Shown here piece by piece: positions 35,317 to 45,735 of a stretch of DNA of 64,000 nt. A program made the translations under genes and the position numbers. Below the pieces are notes generated by a model. That model was not told the DNA's origin and searched no databases. It worked only from the letters and a program-made list of their open reading frames with translations. Numbering within the stretch: position 1 is the stretch's first letter; every line of letters starts with the position of its first letter. The DNA is from Sva-07 sp942492715 (GTDB lineage: Bacteria; Actinomycetota; Acidimicrobiia; Acidimicrobiales; Ilumatobacteraceae). The stretch covers positions 62,001-126,000 of the forward strand of contig CALOFW010000019.1 of NCBI GenBank assembly GCA_942492715.1, written 5' to 3'.

Positions 35317-36600
35317 ATGACCAACGAGGATGCGCAGGATCGATACCGCCAGGCGGCCCGGATCCTCCACGACATCGCCAAGCCGATGCGGGTATTGTCC
35401 GCACTCGCGTGGCCCGCCGAACTCCGCGAGGAGTTCCTTGCCGGTGGCGCCGACACGTTGCCCGAGCCCACCTACGCCGGCGTCGATCCGGCGCCGGTGC
35501 TCGACGGTGTGGCTGCAGTGAGGCGCCTCCTGCGTCCCGGCAACGTCGTCGACGACTGGCTCGACCGGGAGGCGACCGCCATCGAATCGACCGCGCTGAT
35601 GCTCTCGACGCTCGGCACCCCGGCGTTCCACGCCTACAGCCGCAAGCTCTATGGCGTCCCGACGCAACCGCTGCGCTACGACCCGGCGACGCCGCTCGAA
35701 CTCGCGCAGAAGGTCCACGAGTCGCTCGCCGACCTGAAGGCTGCGGCGCTGGTGCCGCCCGTGGTGCGGAGCCGGACCGGCGAGGAGGTCGCCGCGTTCA
35801 TCGAGGAAGCGGTCACCGAGCACTTCGGCGACTCGGCGCCGGAGGTCCTGCTCGTCGACGAACTCTCCGCCAACGCGGTGGCGTCCACGAGCCGGATCAA
35901 GATCCGACGCGACGCGAAGTTCACCCTGAAGGATTCGGCTCAGCTCCTCAACCACGAAGCGTTCATCCACGTCGCCACGGGCCTCAACGGTCGCTCACAG
36001 GCCGACATCCCGATCCTGGCGATCGGCCACCCGGGCACGACGCGCACCCAGGAGGGCCTCGCCGTCTACTCCGAGTACGTGTCGGGAACGCTCGGCATGG
36101 ATCGGCTCCGTCGCCTCGCCGACCGGATCGTCGCAACCCAACTCGTGATCGACGGGGCCGACTTCATCGAGCTCTACCGCTGGTTCCTCGATCGCAGCCC
36201 CAACCCCGAGCAGGCCTTCGAGTCGACCCGGCGCATCTTCCGCGGTGCGCCGATCACCGGCGGATCGCCGTTCACCAAGGACTGCGCGTACCTCTCCGGC
36301 TACCTGTCGGTGGCGACGTTCATCCGAGCGGCGTTCCGAGCTGGGCGTGCCGACACGCTGGGGCTGCTGTTCTCCGGCAAACTCGACCTCTTCGCGATCC
36401 CGGCGCTCGGGGAGCTGCGCAGCCAGGGGCTGGTACAGCGGGCACGGTTCGTTCCACCGTGGGCGTCCGACCCGGGTTGGGTGCTCGCCCACCTCACCCT
36501 CAACACGTTCATGGCCGACATCGATCTGTCAGCGGTGACCGATGCGATGTCCGACGTCCTCGAGCACTGCCCGCGCGTCGATGTCGAACTCCCCGGCTGA
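35317..36600 (+). CDS. DUF1704 (QEGLA-motif) putative metallopeptidase
   Basis: 427 residues from the ATG at 35317. It carries HEAFIH (His213, Glu214, His218), an HExxxH zinc motif, and TRTQEGLAVYSEY with Glu246 as likely third ligand. This is the QEGLA signature of DUF1704 proteins, once described as flavohaemoglobin-expression-modulating. The eukaryotic MATCAP tubulin tyrosine carboxypeptidases share this fold and motif. The bacterial role is unknown. It is transcribed alone, convergent with the HPF-like gene. Confidence 0.8.
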   Translation: MTNEDAQDRYRQAARILHDIAKPMRVLSALAWPAELREEFLAGGADTLPEPTYAGVDPAPVLDGVAAVRRLLRPGNVVDDWLDREATAIESTALMLSTLGTPAFHAYSRKLYGVPTQPLRYDPATPLELAQKVHESLADLKAAALVPPVVRSRTGEEVAAFIEEAVTEHFGDSAPEVLLVDELSANAVASTSRIKIRRDAKFTLKDSAQLLNHEAFIHVATGLNGRSQADIPILAIGHPGTTRTQEGLAVYSEYVSGTLGMDRLRRLADRIVATQLVIDGADFIELYRWFLDRSPNPEQAFESTRRIFRGAPITGGSPFTKDCAYLSGYLSVATFIRAAFRAGRADTLGLLFSGKLDLFAIPALGELRSQGLVQRARFVPPWASDPGWVLAHLTLNTFMADIDLSAVTDAMSDVLEHCPRVDVELPG

Positions 36601-36654
36601 GACTCCTGCGACCCGGACCCTGTCGGCGAGCGGTTGGCGTCTGGTCGGTGCCGG

Positions 36655-37014
36655 TCAGTCGCGGACGGTGTTGCGCAGGTGCTTGTTGTTGCGCGGCTCG
36701 CTCTTGGTCTTCATGTCGGTGAGCTGACGGATCATCTCGTCGCGCACCTCGTTGAAGGCACGATCGAGGTCGCTGTTCGACGACGTGGCGACCATCGGAT
36801 TGTGACCGTCGATCTTCATGTCGAGGGTCACGTGCTGGCTCTTGGTGTCACGGTCCTTCACGAACAGTTGCATGGACACGGTCCCCGTGTCGAACGATCG
36901 CAGCCGCGCGTCGAGCTTCGCCCAGTGATCGACGAGCTTGTCGATGTCGTCCTGGTACAGATCGCCGTGCACGGTGAGACTGTCGGCCACGGTGGCCGGA
37001 TGCTGGTTCGTCAT
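36655..37014 (-). CDS. HPF/RaiA-like ribosome-associated protein (S30AE domain)
   Basis: 119 residues from the ATG at 37014, chosen because gaaggaga lies six bases upstream. DSLTVHGDLYQDDIDKLVDHWAKLDARL followed by VSMQLFVKDRDTKSQHVTLDMKI and DLDRAFNEVRDEMIRQL match the small alpha/beta S30AE domain that occupies the ribosome decoding centre in hibernation. The C-terminal dimerisation domain of long HPF is absent. In many actinobacteria hpf lies between comF and secA; here it does not. Moderate confidence as the sequence is diverged. Confidence 0.65.
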   Translation of the reverse strand: MTNQHPATVADSLTVHGDLYQDDIDKLVDHWAKLDARLRSFDTGTVSMQLFVKDRDTKSQHVTLDMKIDGHNPMVATSSNSDLDRAFNEVRDEMIRQLTDMKTKSEPRNNKHLRNTVRD

Positions 37015-37105
37015 CACTTCTCCTTCGAAGCGGTGGGCTGGAAGCCCGTCCTCTGACTCCATTCAACCCGACGGATCACGATCACGCCCAAACCGATCGG
37101 CATGG

Positions 37106-38002
37106 TCAGCCGAGGTCGTGGGGACCGGCACCGAGATAGCCCTTGCCGGCGCGGATCGCCTCGCCCCACGGCGACAGGATGCCGAACAGTTCGTCGATGT
37201 CGTCGCCGAGCGCGTCGAGTGCCGGGCGCATCTGGCCGTCGGTCGCGACCTCGATCTCCTCGCGAGCGTGGCGCCCCGGCTGCGACAGATGCGTGTCGGC
37301 GCCCGTCCCGTCGAGATACCCGAGATCGCGGAGATGGTGTTCCGACCGATCGAACTCCTCGGACGTCCAGCCCCGGGTGCGGCTGTAACTGCGCACCGGC
37401 ATCCCCCACGAGAGCTCGGTGAGGATGCAGATGTCGGTTGCCGTCAACCCCGCCGCCACCCACGCGGCGTTGTGGCAGTCGCCTCGGTACTCGCGCAGGA
37501 AGTCGCCGAGGTGCCACACCGCCGCGAGGTCGTCGTCGGGCACCTCGAGTGCGGCGATCCCTGCGGCGAGGGGGCGGCCGTTGATCGGCAACGGCGCCGC
37601 AGCGATCTGCAGCAACTCCCGAGCTCGTTCGACACCGTCGGGCCGCTCGCCGATCAAGCGTCGGAGTTGCGCCAACGCCCCGTCAGCACGGGCGCCACGA
37701 ATCGTGTCGGCATCGGTGCGAGTCCAGGCGAGTTCCACCGACGGCACCACGACCGCGGCGCTGAAGACACCGAACGCTGCAGCGATCACCTCGCCGGGCA
37801 CCTGACCGAGCAGGCTCCCGCGGCTGGCGAAGTAGGCGGGGCCGTCGGGGAGCGCGACGCCGTCGGCGTCACCCCGGCTCGGGTCGAAGCCCAGCGCCTC
37901 GTAGTTCGCGTGACATTCGGGCGAGAAGTACACCTGTCCGACCACCGGTTCGAGCACGGAACCCAGACGGCGGGCGAGACGGGACGTCGTCGAGAACTCC
38001 AT
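37106..38002 (-). CDS. SCO6745-family protein
   Basis: 298 residues from the ATG at 38002. The mostly helical sequence with LEPVVGQVYFSPECHANYEALGF near the N-terminus, DGPAYFASRGSLLGQVPGEVIAAAFG and WHLGDFLREYRGDCHNAAW matches the actinobacterial SCO6745/SalK-like family. Function unknown. Some neighbours in other genomes suggest aromatic or salicylate-related metabolism, but nothing here supports that. Confidence 0.65.
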   Translation of the reverse strand: MEFSTTSRLARRLGSVLEPVVGQVYFSPECHANYEALGFDPSRGDADGVALPDGPAYFASRGSLLGQVPGEVIAAAFGVFSAAVVVPSVELAWTRTDADTIRGARADGALAQLRRLIGERPDGVERARELLQIAAAPLPINGRPLAAGIAALEVPDDDLAAVWHLGDFLREYRGDCHNAAWVAAGLTATDICILTELSWGMPVRSYSRTRGWTSEEFDRSEHHLRDLGYLDGTGADTHLSQPGRHAREEIEVATDGQMRPALDALGDDIDELFGILSPWGEAIRAGKGYLGAGPHDLG

Positions 38003-38098
38003 CGCCCGACACCGTATGCGCGGCACAGCGATCCGCCGTCAGCGTGAGCGACAACGCACGCGAACGACGTCGTCGCTGACACTGACTACCGTTCCGAC

Positions 38099-38866
38099 AT
38101 GACCGAACGCACCACCGTGCTCGTCCACGGCAACCCGGAGACCGGAGCGATCTGGGGGCCGCTCAGCGCTGCGCTGCGCCAGCGGGGCCGGGCGAACGTC
38201 GTTGCCCTCTCGCCGCCGGGCTTCGGGGCACCGGTCGCCGAGGGCTTCGACCCGACGATGGACAACTACGCCGACTGGCTGGTCGGCGAACTCGACGCCA
38301 TCCGGGCCACGGGCGCCGAGATCGACCTGCTCGGCCACGACTGGGGAGCCGGGCACGTCTACGGCGCGCTCGCTCGCCGCCCCGACCTCGTCCGGACCTG
38401 GACCGGCGACATCGCCGGCGTCCTCCACGCCGACTACGTGTGGCACGACATGGCGCAGGCCTGGCAAACGCCGGACATCGGCGAGCAGGTCATCGAGGGA
38501 ATGACGATGTCGAGCCACGACGAGAAGCTGGCGCTCTTCGAAGGTCTCGGTCTCCCCACCGACATCGCGGCCGAGCTCGCCACCGGATTGAACGCCGACA
38601 CGGGACGCTGCGTGTTGCGCCTCTACCGAACCGGGGCGCAGCCTGCCGTCGGGCAACTCGGCGAACGCCTCGCCGAGTCGGAACTGCCGCCGGGCCTGGT
38701 CGTCGACGCCGAACTCGACGCCTACGTACCGTCCGACCTCTCGAACGACATCGCCCGCCGCCTCGGGACCGAGGTGCTCCGCCTCGACGGCCGTGGCCAC
38801 TGGTGGATGATCGACGACGTCGATCCGGTCGCTGACTCGCTCCTTGCGTTCTGGGCCTCGCACTGA
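38099..38866 (+). CDS. Alpha/beta hydrolase with Asp nucleophile (epoxide hydrolase/dehalogenase-like)
   Basis: 255 residues. HGNPE oxyanion motif, nucleophile elbow GHDWGAGH (Asp instead of Ser), and the late GRGHWWMID His place it with epoxide hydrolases and haloalkane dehalogenases. The cap region is short. The substrate is unknown. Its TGA stop is the first three bases of a 41-bp palindrome shared with the convergent acyl-CoA dehydrogenase. Confidence 0.8.
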   Translation: MTERTTVLVHGNPETGAIWGPLSAALRQRGRANVVALSPPGFGAPVAEGFDPTMDNYADWLVGELDAIRATGAEIDLLGHDWGAGHVYGALARRPDLVRTWTGDIAGVLHADYVWHDMAQAWQTPDIGEQVIEGMTMSSHDEKLALFEGLGLPTDIAAELATGLNADTGRCVLRLYRTGAQPAVGQLGERLAESELPPGLVVDAELDAYVPSDLSNDIARRLGTEVLRLDGRGHWWMIDDVDPVADSLLAFWASH

Positions 38867-38904
38867 CCGTTACATCTGGGGTCTGACCCCAGATGTAACG
38901 GTCA
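38864..38904. terminator. 41-bp perfect palindrome between convergent stops (bidirectional terminator)
   Basis: Two perfect 20-bp arms (38864-38883 and 38885-38904) flank a single T. The centre reads ggggtctgacccc. The left end is the TGA of the hydrolase and the right end is the TGA (complement) of the acyl-CoA dehydrogenase. The hairpin would form in RNA from either strand. The same centre recurs at 47081-47121. Confidence 0.85.
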
Positions 38905-40041
38905 CTCGACGGGGAGGCCGAGGTTTCGCGCGATCACGAGGCGCTGGATCTCGCTCGTGCCCTCGCCGACCTCGAGGATCTTGGCGTCGCGGTAGAAACG
39001 CGCCACGGGCGTCTCCTCCATGAACCCCATGCCACCGAACACCTGCGTGGCGACCCGGGCGGCATCCATGGCGGCCTCGGTCGAGTAGAGCTTGGCCATC
39101 GCGGCCGCCTGCCCGATCGGGCGGTCGTGGTCCTTCAACCACGCCGCCTTGTAGGTCAGGTTGTGTGCGTTCTCGACCTGCACGGCCAGATCGGACAACT
39201 GGAACGCCAGGCCCTGGAACCGCCCGATCGGGCCGCCGAAGGCATGGCGCTGCGTCGCGTACTCGACGGAGAGTTCGAGGCACGCCCGCGCCGAGCCGAG
39301 CGCCAGGGCCGAGATCGCGATCCGGCCGTCGTCGAGAATCGACAGGAAATTGCGGAACCCCTTGCCCGGCTGGCCGAGCAGGTTCTCGGCAGGGACCCGA
39401 CAGTCGACGAACGTGATGCCGTGCGTGTCGCTCGCATGCCAGCCGAGCTTGTCGTAGGCGGGCTCGATGATCATCCCCGGTGTGCCGGCAGGAACGACGA
39501 ACGCCGAGATGCCGTCGTCGGTCCTCGCGGTGGCGGTCACGATCGACGTGATGTCCGTCCCGCAGTTGGTGATGAACGCCTTCGAGCCGTTGAGCACCCA
39601 CTCGCCATCGATGAGTTCGGCTCTCGTCCGGGTGGCGCCGGCGTCGGAACCACCGTCGGGTTCGGTCAATCCGAATGCACCGAGCGCGCGACCGGCGACG
39701 AGGTCGGGAAGCCACTGGGCTCGTTGGTCGTCGGTGCCGAACCGGAAGATCGGATTGGCGCCGAGACCGACACCCGCCGACAGCGTGATGCCCATCGACT
39801 GGTCGACGCGACCCAGCTCCTCGATCGCCACGCACAGCGACGCGAAGTCGCCGCCTCCACCGCCCCACCGCTCGGGGAACACGATGCCGAAGAGGCCGAG
39901 GTCACCCATCGCCCGTACCACGTCGGTGGGGAAGTGACAGGCCCGGTCCCAGGCGGCAGCGTGGGGAGCGATCTCCTGCTCGGCGAAGTCCCGAACCGAC
40001 GCTCGGAGCAGTTCGTGATCGTCGCTCAGTTCCCAGCTCAT
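38902..40041 (-). CDS. Acyl-CoA dehydrogenase
   Basis: 379 residues, standard length. Motifs include GLTEPDGGSDAG for FAD and substrate binding, FITNCGTDI, the TQRHAFGGPIGRFQ region, and catalytic Glu in EVGEGTSEIQRLVIARNL. It introduces the alpha-beta double bond of an acyl-CoA with electron transfer flavoprotein as acceptor. Sequence features (short/branched-chain type) do not fix chain length. It is alone on its strand, divergent from the serine hydrolase at 40115. Confidence 0.92.
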   Translation of the reverse strand: MSWELSDDHELLRASVRDFAEQEIAPHAAAWDRACHFPTDVVRAMGDLGLFGIVFPERWGGGGGDFASLCVAIEELGRVDQSMGITLSAGVGLGANPIFRFGTDDQRAQWLPDLVAGRALGAFGLTEPDGGSDAGATRTRAELIDGEWVLNGSKAFITNCGTDITSIVTATARTDDGISAFVVPAGTPGMIIEPAYDKLGWHASDTHGITFVDCRVPAENLLGQPGKGFRNFLSILDDGRIAISALALGSARACLELSVEYATQRHAFGGPIGRFQGLAFQLSDLAVQVENAHNLTYKAAWLKDHDRPIGQAAAMAKLYSTEAAMDAARVATQVFGGMGFMEETPVARFYRDAKILEVGEGTSEIQRLVIARNLGLPVE

Positions 40042-40114
40042 GATGACCCGACGCTACCGAGCGCGGTCGCGAGGTGCCCCACCCACCGCCGGCGCCCGCC
40101 GGTACTGTCGGAGC

Positions 40115-41350
40115 GTGCGCCCGAGCCCGTCACGAACCTGCCTCCCGTGGCTGCTCGCGGTACTGGCGATCGGGGGAGCCGGCTGCGGCGCGGCATCCTC
40201 CGCTGCCGTCGCCGACCCCACCACCATCGCACCCACCACCAACGCACCCACCACCATCGCACCCACCACGGTCGACCAGCCCACCGTGACGACCACGACG
40301 ACGAGCACCGTCCCACCGACGACGAGCACGACGAGCACCACGACGACCACCAGCACCACGACCAGCACCACCACCAGCACCACCACCAGCACGACCACCA
40401 GCACCACCGTCGAGCCCCTCCCCGACCCGGCCCTGCCGGCCACGAACACGGCCTTCGAAGCGATCGCCGCAGCCAACCCAGCAGCGACGCTGACCGTACG
40501 CCGGGACGGCCGCACGGTGCTCGCCCGAGCGTCGGGCGTCACGATCGACGGCGCCGCTGCCACCTCCGATTCCCCGATGGTCGTGGCCAGCGTGAGCAAA
40601 CTCCTGACCGCGCTCCTCGTCGCCAGGCTGGACGAGGCGGGATTCATCGATGTCGATGCGCCGACGCCGTGGGCGGTGGCCGGCATCACCCTCAACCCTG
40701 CGTGGAACGGCATCACTCCCCGCGAACTGCTCACCCACACATCGGGGATGCCCGTCGTGCGGCCGGAGTGGTTCGAGCGTTCGGGCGACTGCCGATCGTT
40801 CCTGCCCACGGTGGTCGACGCACCACCGCAGGCGCACCGCGGGCGTTGGACCTACTCGAACGGCAACTACTGCGCGCTCGGCCTCGTCGTCGAGGGCCTC
40901 ACCGGTGTGCCGCTCGACGTGGCGGCACAGACCATCCTCTTCGAGCCGCTCGGCATCTCCGGGGCTCACCTGACCACCGGCGGCCAGTTGCCGTCCGACG
41001 TCGGCTATGCGCTCGGCGTCGATCGCCTCGACCGACTCGGCGGCGCGGGGAGCTTCATCGTGTCCACCGACGACCTCGCCGCCGTCATCGACGCCACAAC
41101 CGCACTCGACCTCGAGATGCTCGCGTGGCCGGGCATCTTCGTCGACCAGTACGGCTGGGGCCACACCGGCAGCGTCGACGGCGCAGTGTCGTGCGTGTGG
41201 ACGATGGAACTCGGCCGCACCGTGGTCGCTGCCACCGTGGCCGGGACACGGCCGAACACCGGTGGAGCGGCGTGCGATCTGCTGCTGCCGGCGGTGGCCG
41301 CCGACCTGGGGATCGAGGCCAGCGGGCGACCCGATCGCTCTCCGCGCTGA
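40115..41350 (+). CDS. Lipid-anchored serine hydrolase, beta-lactamase (class C/DD-peptidase) fold
   Basis: 411 residues from a GTG at 40115, which places a lipoprotein signal ending IGGAGC correctly. A low-complexity Thr/Ser linker (about residues 30-105, encoded by acc/acg/agc repeats at 40200-40410) leads to the enzyme domain. Motifs: SVSK for the Ser-x-x-Lys nucleophile, YSNGN for the Tyr-x-Asn element, and GHTGS for the third (KTG-like) box. The family includes esterases, DD-peptidases and class C beta-lactamases; activity here is unassigned. Two Cys pairs may stabilise the secreted domain. Confidence 0.82.
   Translation: MRPSPSRTCLPWLLAVLAIGGAGCGAASSAAVADPTTIAPTTNAPTTIAPTTVDQPTVTTTTTSTVPPTTSTTSTTTTTSTTTSTTTSTTTSTTTSTTVEPLPDPALPATNTAFEAIAAANPAATLTVRRDGRTVLARASGVTIDGAAATSDSPMVVASVSKLLTALLVARLDEAGFIDVDAPTPWAVAGITLNPAWNGITPRELLTHTSGMPVVRPEWFERSGDCRSFLPTVVDAPPQAHRGRWTYSNGNYCALGLVVEGLTGVPLDVAAQTILFEPLGISGAHLTTGGQLPSDVGYALGVDRLDRLGGAGSFIVSTDDLAAVIDATTALDLEMLAWPGIFVDQYGWGHTGSVDGAVSCVWTMELGRTVVAATVAGTRPNTGGAACDLLLPAVAADLGIEASGRPDRSPR
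40310..40410 (+). repeat. Thr/Ser-encoding low-complexity repeat
   Basis: Imperfect tandem units of accaccagc/acgaccagc encode a (T)nS linker between the lipobox and the hydrolase domain. Such repeats slip easily, so the linker length probably varies. Confidence 0.8.
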
Positions 41351-41398
41351 CCGGCGACGGGCTGGTCGACGACGCGCCCGCGGGTCAGGCAGGGTGGG

Positions 41399-42415
<1,017 letters not shown>

Positions 42416-42508
42416 ACCCTAGGCAGCGCGAGCCTGAGCGCAACAGACGTCACACAGGTACCTCGCAGCTGTCGGAGATGCCATGCTGACGGGCATGAGG
42501 AGTTCGCG
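42416..42508. promoter_or_regulatory. Divergent promoter region, deacetylase / Pat-like acetyltransferase
   Basis: 93 bases between the two starts must hold both promoters, allowing shared control. A possible ribosome binding site (atgaggagttcgcg) lies before the 42509 ATG. I see no obvious operator. Confidence 0.4.
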
Positions 42509-45064
42509 ATGAGCAACGAGGAACCAACGGCCTCACCCTGGGCGTCGTCGGTCGTGCTCGGAAGCGGCGACACCGCGTTCATCCGGCCGCTGACCCCCGA
42601 GGACAAACCAGCCCTTGCCGAGTTCCACCGCCGTCAGTCGCCCGAGAGCATCTACCGCCGGTACTTCTCCCCCAAGCCGGAGTTGAGCGAGAAGGAGCTC
42701 GATCACTTCACCACGGTCGACATGTTCGACCGTGTGGCGTTGGCGGTCGAATCGCACGACGAGCTCATCGGATGGGCGAGCTACGAGCGCTGGCCGGGGC
42801 GCAACGAGGCCGAGGCAGCGTTCATGGTCGACGACTCGCGCCACGGCGAAGGGATCGCCACGCTCCTCCTCGAACACCTCGCCGCCATCGCCGGGTCGAA
42901 CGGCATCGAACGGTTCACCGCCGAGGTCCTCGGCGACAACCGTGGGATGCTCGCCGTGTTCGCCAAGGCCGGCTGGCCGCTGCAACGACGGTTCGACTCC
43001 GGCGTGGTCGATCTCGACTGGGACCTCGCCACCACCGACGAGTTCCTCGACAGCGTCGAGCGCCGCGAGCAGCGCGCCGACTCTCGAGCCGTGGCGCGGA
43101 TCCTGATTCCGCGCGCCGTCGCCGTCATCGGTGCCTCCGAACGCCCGGGATCGGTCGGCGATGCCATCTGGCGCAACGTCTCCAACAGCGTCGACGTCCC
43201 GACGTATGCGGTCAACCCGCGCTACGACACGATCCACGGCCAGACCTGCCTGGGCTCGATCGACGACCTCCCCGACGAAGTGTCGCTCGCGATCGTCGCC
43301 GTGCCGGCAACCGCACTCGACGCCACGATCGACGCCTGCATCGCCAAGCGCATGCGGGGTGCCGTCATCGTGACATCGGTCGACGGCAGCGACGTCGACG
43401 TCCCGGCACTCGTGGGCCGAGCACGCCGCAACGGCCTGCGGATCATCGGACCGTCGAGCATGGGCATCGCCTCACCCCGCCCGGAGACCCGACTCCAGGC
43501 AGCGCTGGTCGACGTGGCGCTCCCGCCCGGCGGGGTGGCGATCTCGATGCAGTCCGGCTCGCTCGGTGGGTCGCTGCTCCGCAAGGCCCGTGACGTCGAT
43601 CTCGGGATCTCGTGGTTCGTGTCGCTCGGCGACAAGAGCGACATCTCGGCCAACGATCTCCTGCAGTTCTGGGAGTTCGACGACAACACCACCGTCGTCG
43701 CGATGTACACCGAATCGTTCGGCAATCCGCGCAAGTTCGCCCGCATCGCCCGGCGCGTCTCCCGCAGCCGTCCGATCGTCGCCGTGCGCACCGGCGCCGC
43801 CGCCACCGGCGAGATGGGCGGTGCGCTCTACCAGCAGGCCGGGTTGATCGAGGTGCCGACCGTCCCGGCGCTCCTCGAGACCGTGCGCGTCCTCGCCACC
43901 CAACCGGTGCTGCAGGGCCCGCGGGTGGCCGTGCTCACCAACTCCCGCAGCCCCGGCATCCTGGCGGGCGCGGCGCTGAGCGCCGCCGGGCTCGAACCGG
44001 TGGACGGGCCGGTCGCGCTCGACTGGAGCGCACGCTCCACCGACTTTCCCGCCGCCATGCGTGCCGCGCTGCACGACGACAGCGTCGACGGCCTGATGGT
44101 GATCCACGCGCCAGCGGTCGCTGACGACGTCGATGCTGCGGCCCGGGACATCGACGCCGGCGCCGACGGCGCGACCAAGCCGGTCGTGGCGGTACTGCTC
44201 GGCGGAGTCGACGGACCGCTCTCCCCGGGCTCGCGCGTCCCCGCGTTCACGTTCCCCGAGCAGGCGGCCGCGGTGCTCGGCCGATCCCACGCGTACGCCC
44301 GCTGGCTCCGGGACGAAGCCGAGATCCCCGACGACACGCCACGCCACGTCGATCCCGCGGCGGCGCACGCGATCATCAGCGCAGCGGTCGCTGCGGCAAG
44401 TGACGACCCGGTCCACCTCGACCTCTCCACTCGCCGTCGTCTGCTCGGCACGTACGGCATCGACATGGCCCGCGTGTCCGAGACGACACCGGACACCGCG
44501 GTCGTCGACGCCAACCTGATCGGCTACCCCGTCGCCCTCAAGGCCATCCGGCGTCGACCGGGACGTTCGGCTCGCGCCGGAGTCGCACTCGACCTCACCA
44601 CCGACGACGACGTCGAGGAGGCGATCGCCGTGATGCGCGAGTCGCTCGGCGACGATGCCGACGATCTGATGGTGCAGGCGATGACCGCACCCGGCGTCGA
44701 CGTGAGGATTCGCTGCGAGCACGACGACCGCCTCGGAGCGATCGTCACCGTCGGGCTCGGCGGCGCCCAAGCGGACGCCATCGACGACCGCACCAGCCGG
44801 CTCGCCCCGGTGTCACCGGCGAGCGCAACGACGATGCTCACCGAGACTCGGCTCATGGCCGCGCTCGACGCCGCCGACTTCGACTCGTGGAGGCTCGTCG
44901 ATGCGATCGTGCTCGCCGCCCAGCTGGCATCGGACCATCCCGAGATCGCCGAACTCGATCTCAATCCGGTGATCGTGTCCGACGATGGCGCCGTCGTCAC
45001 CGATGCGCTGATCCGGCTCGAGCCAGCGGTCACCGAGGACGGACCGCTTCGTCGGCTTGACTAG
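42509..45064 (+). CDS. Pat-like protein lysine acetyltransferase (GNAT + NDP-forming acyl-CoA synthetase domains)
   Basis: 851 residues from the ATG at 42509. The GNAT domain is N-terminal (about 20-170; MVDDSRHGEGIATLLLEHL is the acetyl-CoA loop). It is followed by a CoA-binding domain (AVIGASERPGSVGDAI), two ligase-CoA domains and a C-terminal ATP-grasp-like domain (YPVALKAIRRRP ... IAELDLNPVIV). N-terminal GNAT order is that of actinobacterial PatA, the reverse of enterobacterial Pat. The catalytic His segment of active ADP-forming synthetases (SHTGA) is replaced by RTGAAATGEMGGAL, so the synthetase part probably only senses or regulates. Confidence 0.85.
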   Translation: MSNEEPTASPWASSVVLGSGDTAFIRPLTPEDKPALAEFHRRQSPESIYRRYFSPKPELSEKELDHFTTVDMFDRVALAVESHDELIGWASYERWPGRNEAEAAFMVDDSRHGEGIATLLLEHLAAIAGSNGIERFTAEVLGDNRGMLAVFAKAGWPLQRRFDSGVVDLDWDLATTDEFLDSVERREQRADSRAVARILIPRAVAVIGASERPGSVGDAIWRNVSNSVDVPTYAVNPRYDTIHGQTCLGSIDDLPDEVSLAIVAVPATALDATIDACIAKRMRGAVIVTSVDGSDVDVPALVGRARRNGLRIIGPSSMGIASPRPETRLQAALVDVALPPGGVAISMQSGSLGGSLLRKARDVDLGISWFVSLGDKSDISANDLLQFWEFDDNTTVVAMYTESFGNPRKFARIARRVSRSRPIVAVRTGAAATGEMGGALYQQAGLIEVPTVPALLETVRVLATQPVLQGPRVAVLTNSRSPGILAGAALSAAGLEPVDGPVALDWSARSTDFPAAMRAALHDDSVDGLMVIHAPAVADDVDAAARDIDAGADGATKPVVAVLLGGVDGPLSPGSRVPAFTFPEQAAAVLGRSHAYARWLRDEAEIPDDTPRHVDPAAAHAIISAAVAAASDDPVHLDLSTRRRLLGTYGIDMARVSETTPDTAVVDANLIGYPVALKAIRRRPGRSARAGVALDLTTDDDVEEAIAVMRESLGDDADDLMVQAMTAPGVDVRIRCEHDDRLGAIVTVGLGGAQADAIDDRTSRLAPVSPASATTMLTETRLMAALDAADFDSWRLVDAIVLAAQLASDHPEIAELDLNPVIVSDDGAVVTDALIRLEPAVTEDGPLRRLD

Positions 45065-45068
45065 AGGC

Positions 45069-45674
45069 GTGGACCTCGGCATCGTCATCCCGCTGATCCT
45101 TCTCCCACTCGCGGTCGTCGGAGGATTCGTGTGGTACCGCCGCTCGATCGACCGGATGCGCCCCGATGATGTCAAGCCCGTGTCGGGAGTGCGGCTCACC
45201 GCCGAAACACTCCACCGGCTCGACTCGCCTCCCTGGCGCGTCGTCTACGAGATCGGTGGCGTCCTCGGAGGTGTCGACCATGTCGTGATCGGGCCACCCG
45301 GGGTGATCGCGATCACGACAATCGTCGCCGACCGACCCGATCCCGAACGCCTGACCGCGTCGACCGGTGCCGCCCAACTCGTGGCCGAGGCGGCCGTCGC
45401 CCGTGGTCCGGTCGACGAACTCGCCCGGCCGGCAGGCACGAGCTGTCAGTGGTCGGCGCGTGTGTTCTGGGGCGCCCCGGATCCGAAGCGCCCGGCGTCG
45501 GACGAGATCGCACACGGCAGCCACCTCGTGGAGGGCCAGCGCATCGCCGACTGGCTGGCGCAGTTGAGCGGACCGGACCGTGGCGCAGTCGACGCCGCCC
45601 TCACCCCGTCGCAGGTCGACCTCACGTGGCAGGCGATCCTGATGGGCATCGGCCGCCCCGACCCGCTCGGCTGA
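45069..45674 (+). CDS. Membrane-anchored NERD-like domain protein
   Basis: 201 residues from a GTG at 45069, five bases after the acetyltransferase stop; a TTG at 45057 is an alternative. An N-terminal transmembrane helix (LGIVIPLILLPLAVVGGFVW) is followed by about 150 residues. There, WRVVYEIGGVLGGVDHVVIGPPGVIAITTIV resembles the NERD (nuclease-related) core with its Asp-His and hydrophobic strand. The usual Glu-x-Lys after the strand is not obvious, so nuclease activity is doubtful. Close spacing suggests co-transcription with the gene upstream. Confidence 0.55.
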   Translation: MDLGIVIPLILLPLAVVGGFVWYRRSIDRMRPDDVKPVSGVRLTAETLHRLDSPPWRVVYEIGGVLGGVDHVVIGPPGVIAITTIVADRPDPERLTASTGAAQLVAEAAVARGPVDELARPAGTSCQWSARVFWGAPDPKRPASDEIAHGSHLVEGQRIADWLAQLSGPDRGAVDAALTPSQVDLTWQAILMGIGRPDPLG

Positions 45675-45735
45675 CACCCCTCGGCAGTCCAGCGTCCCTT
45701 CCCGACGAAGCGGACCGTCGCTGTAGCGTGGTTCG

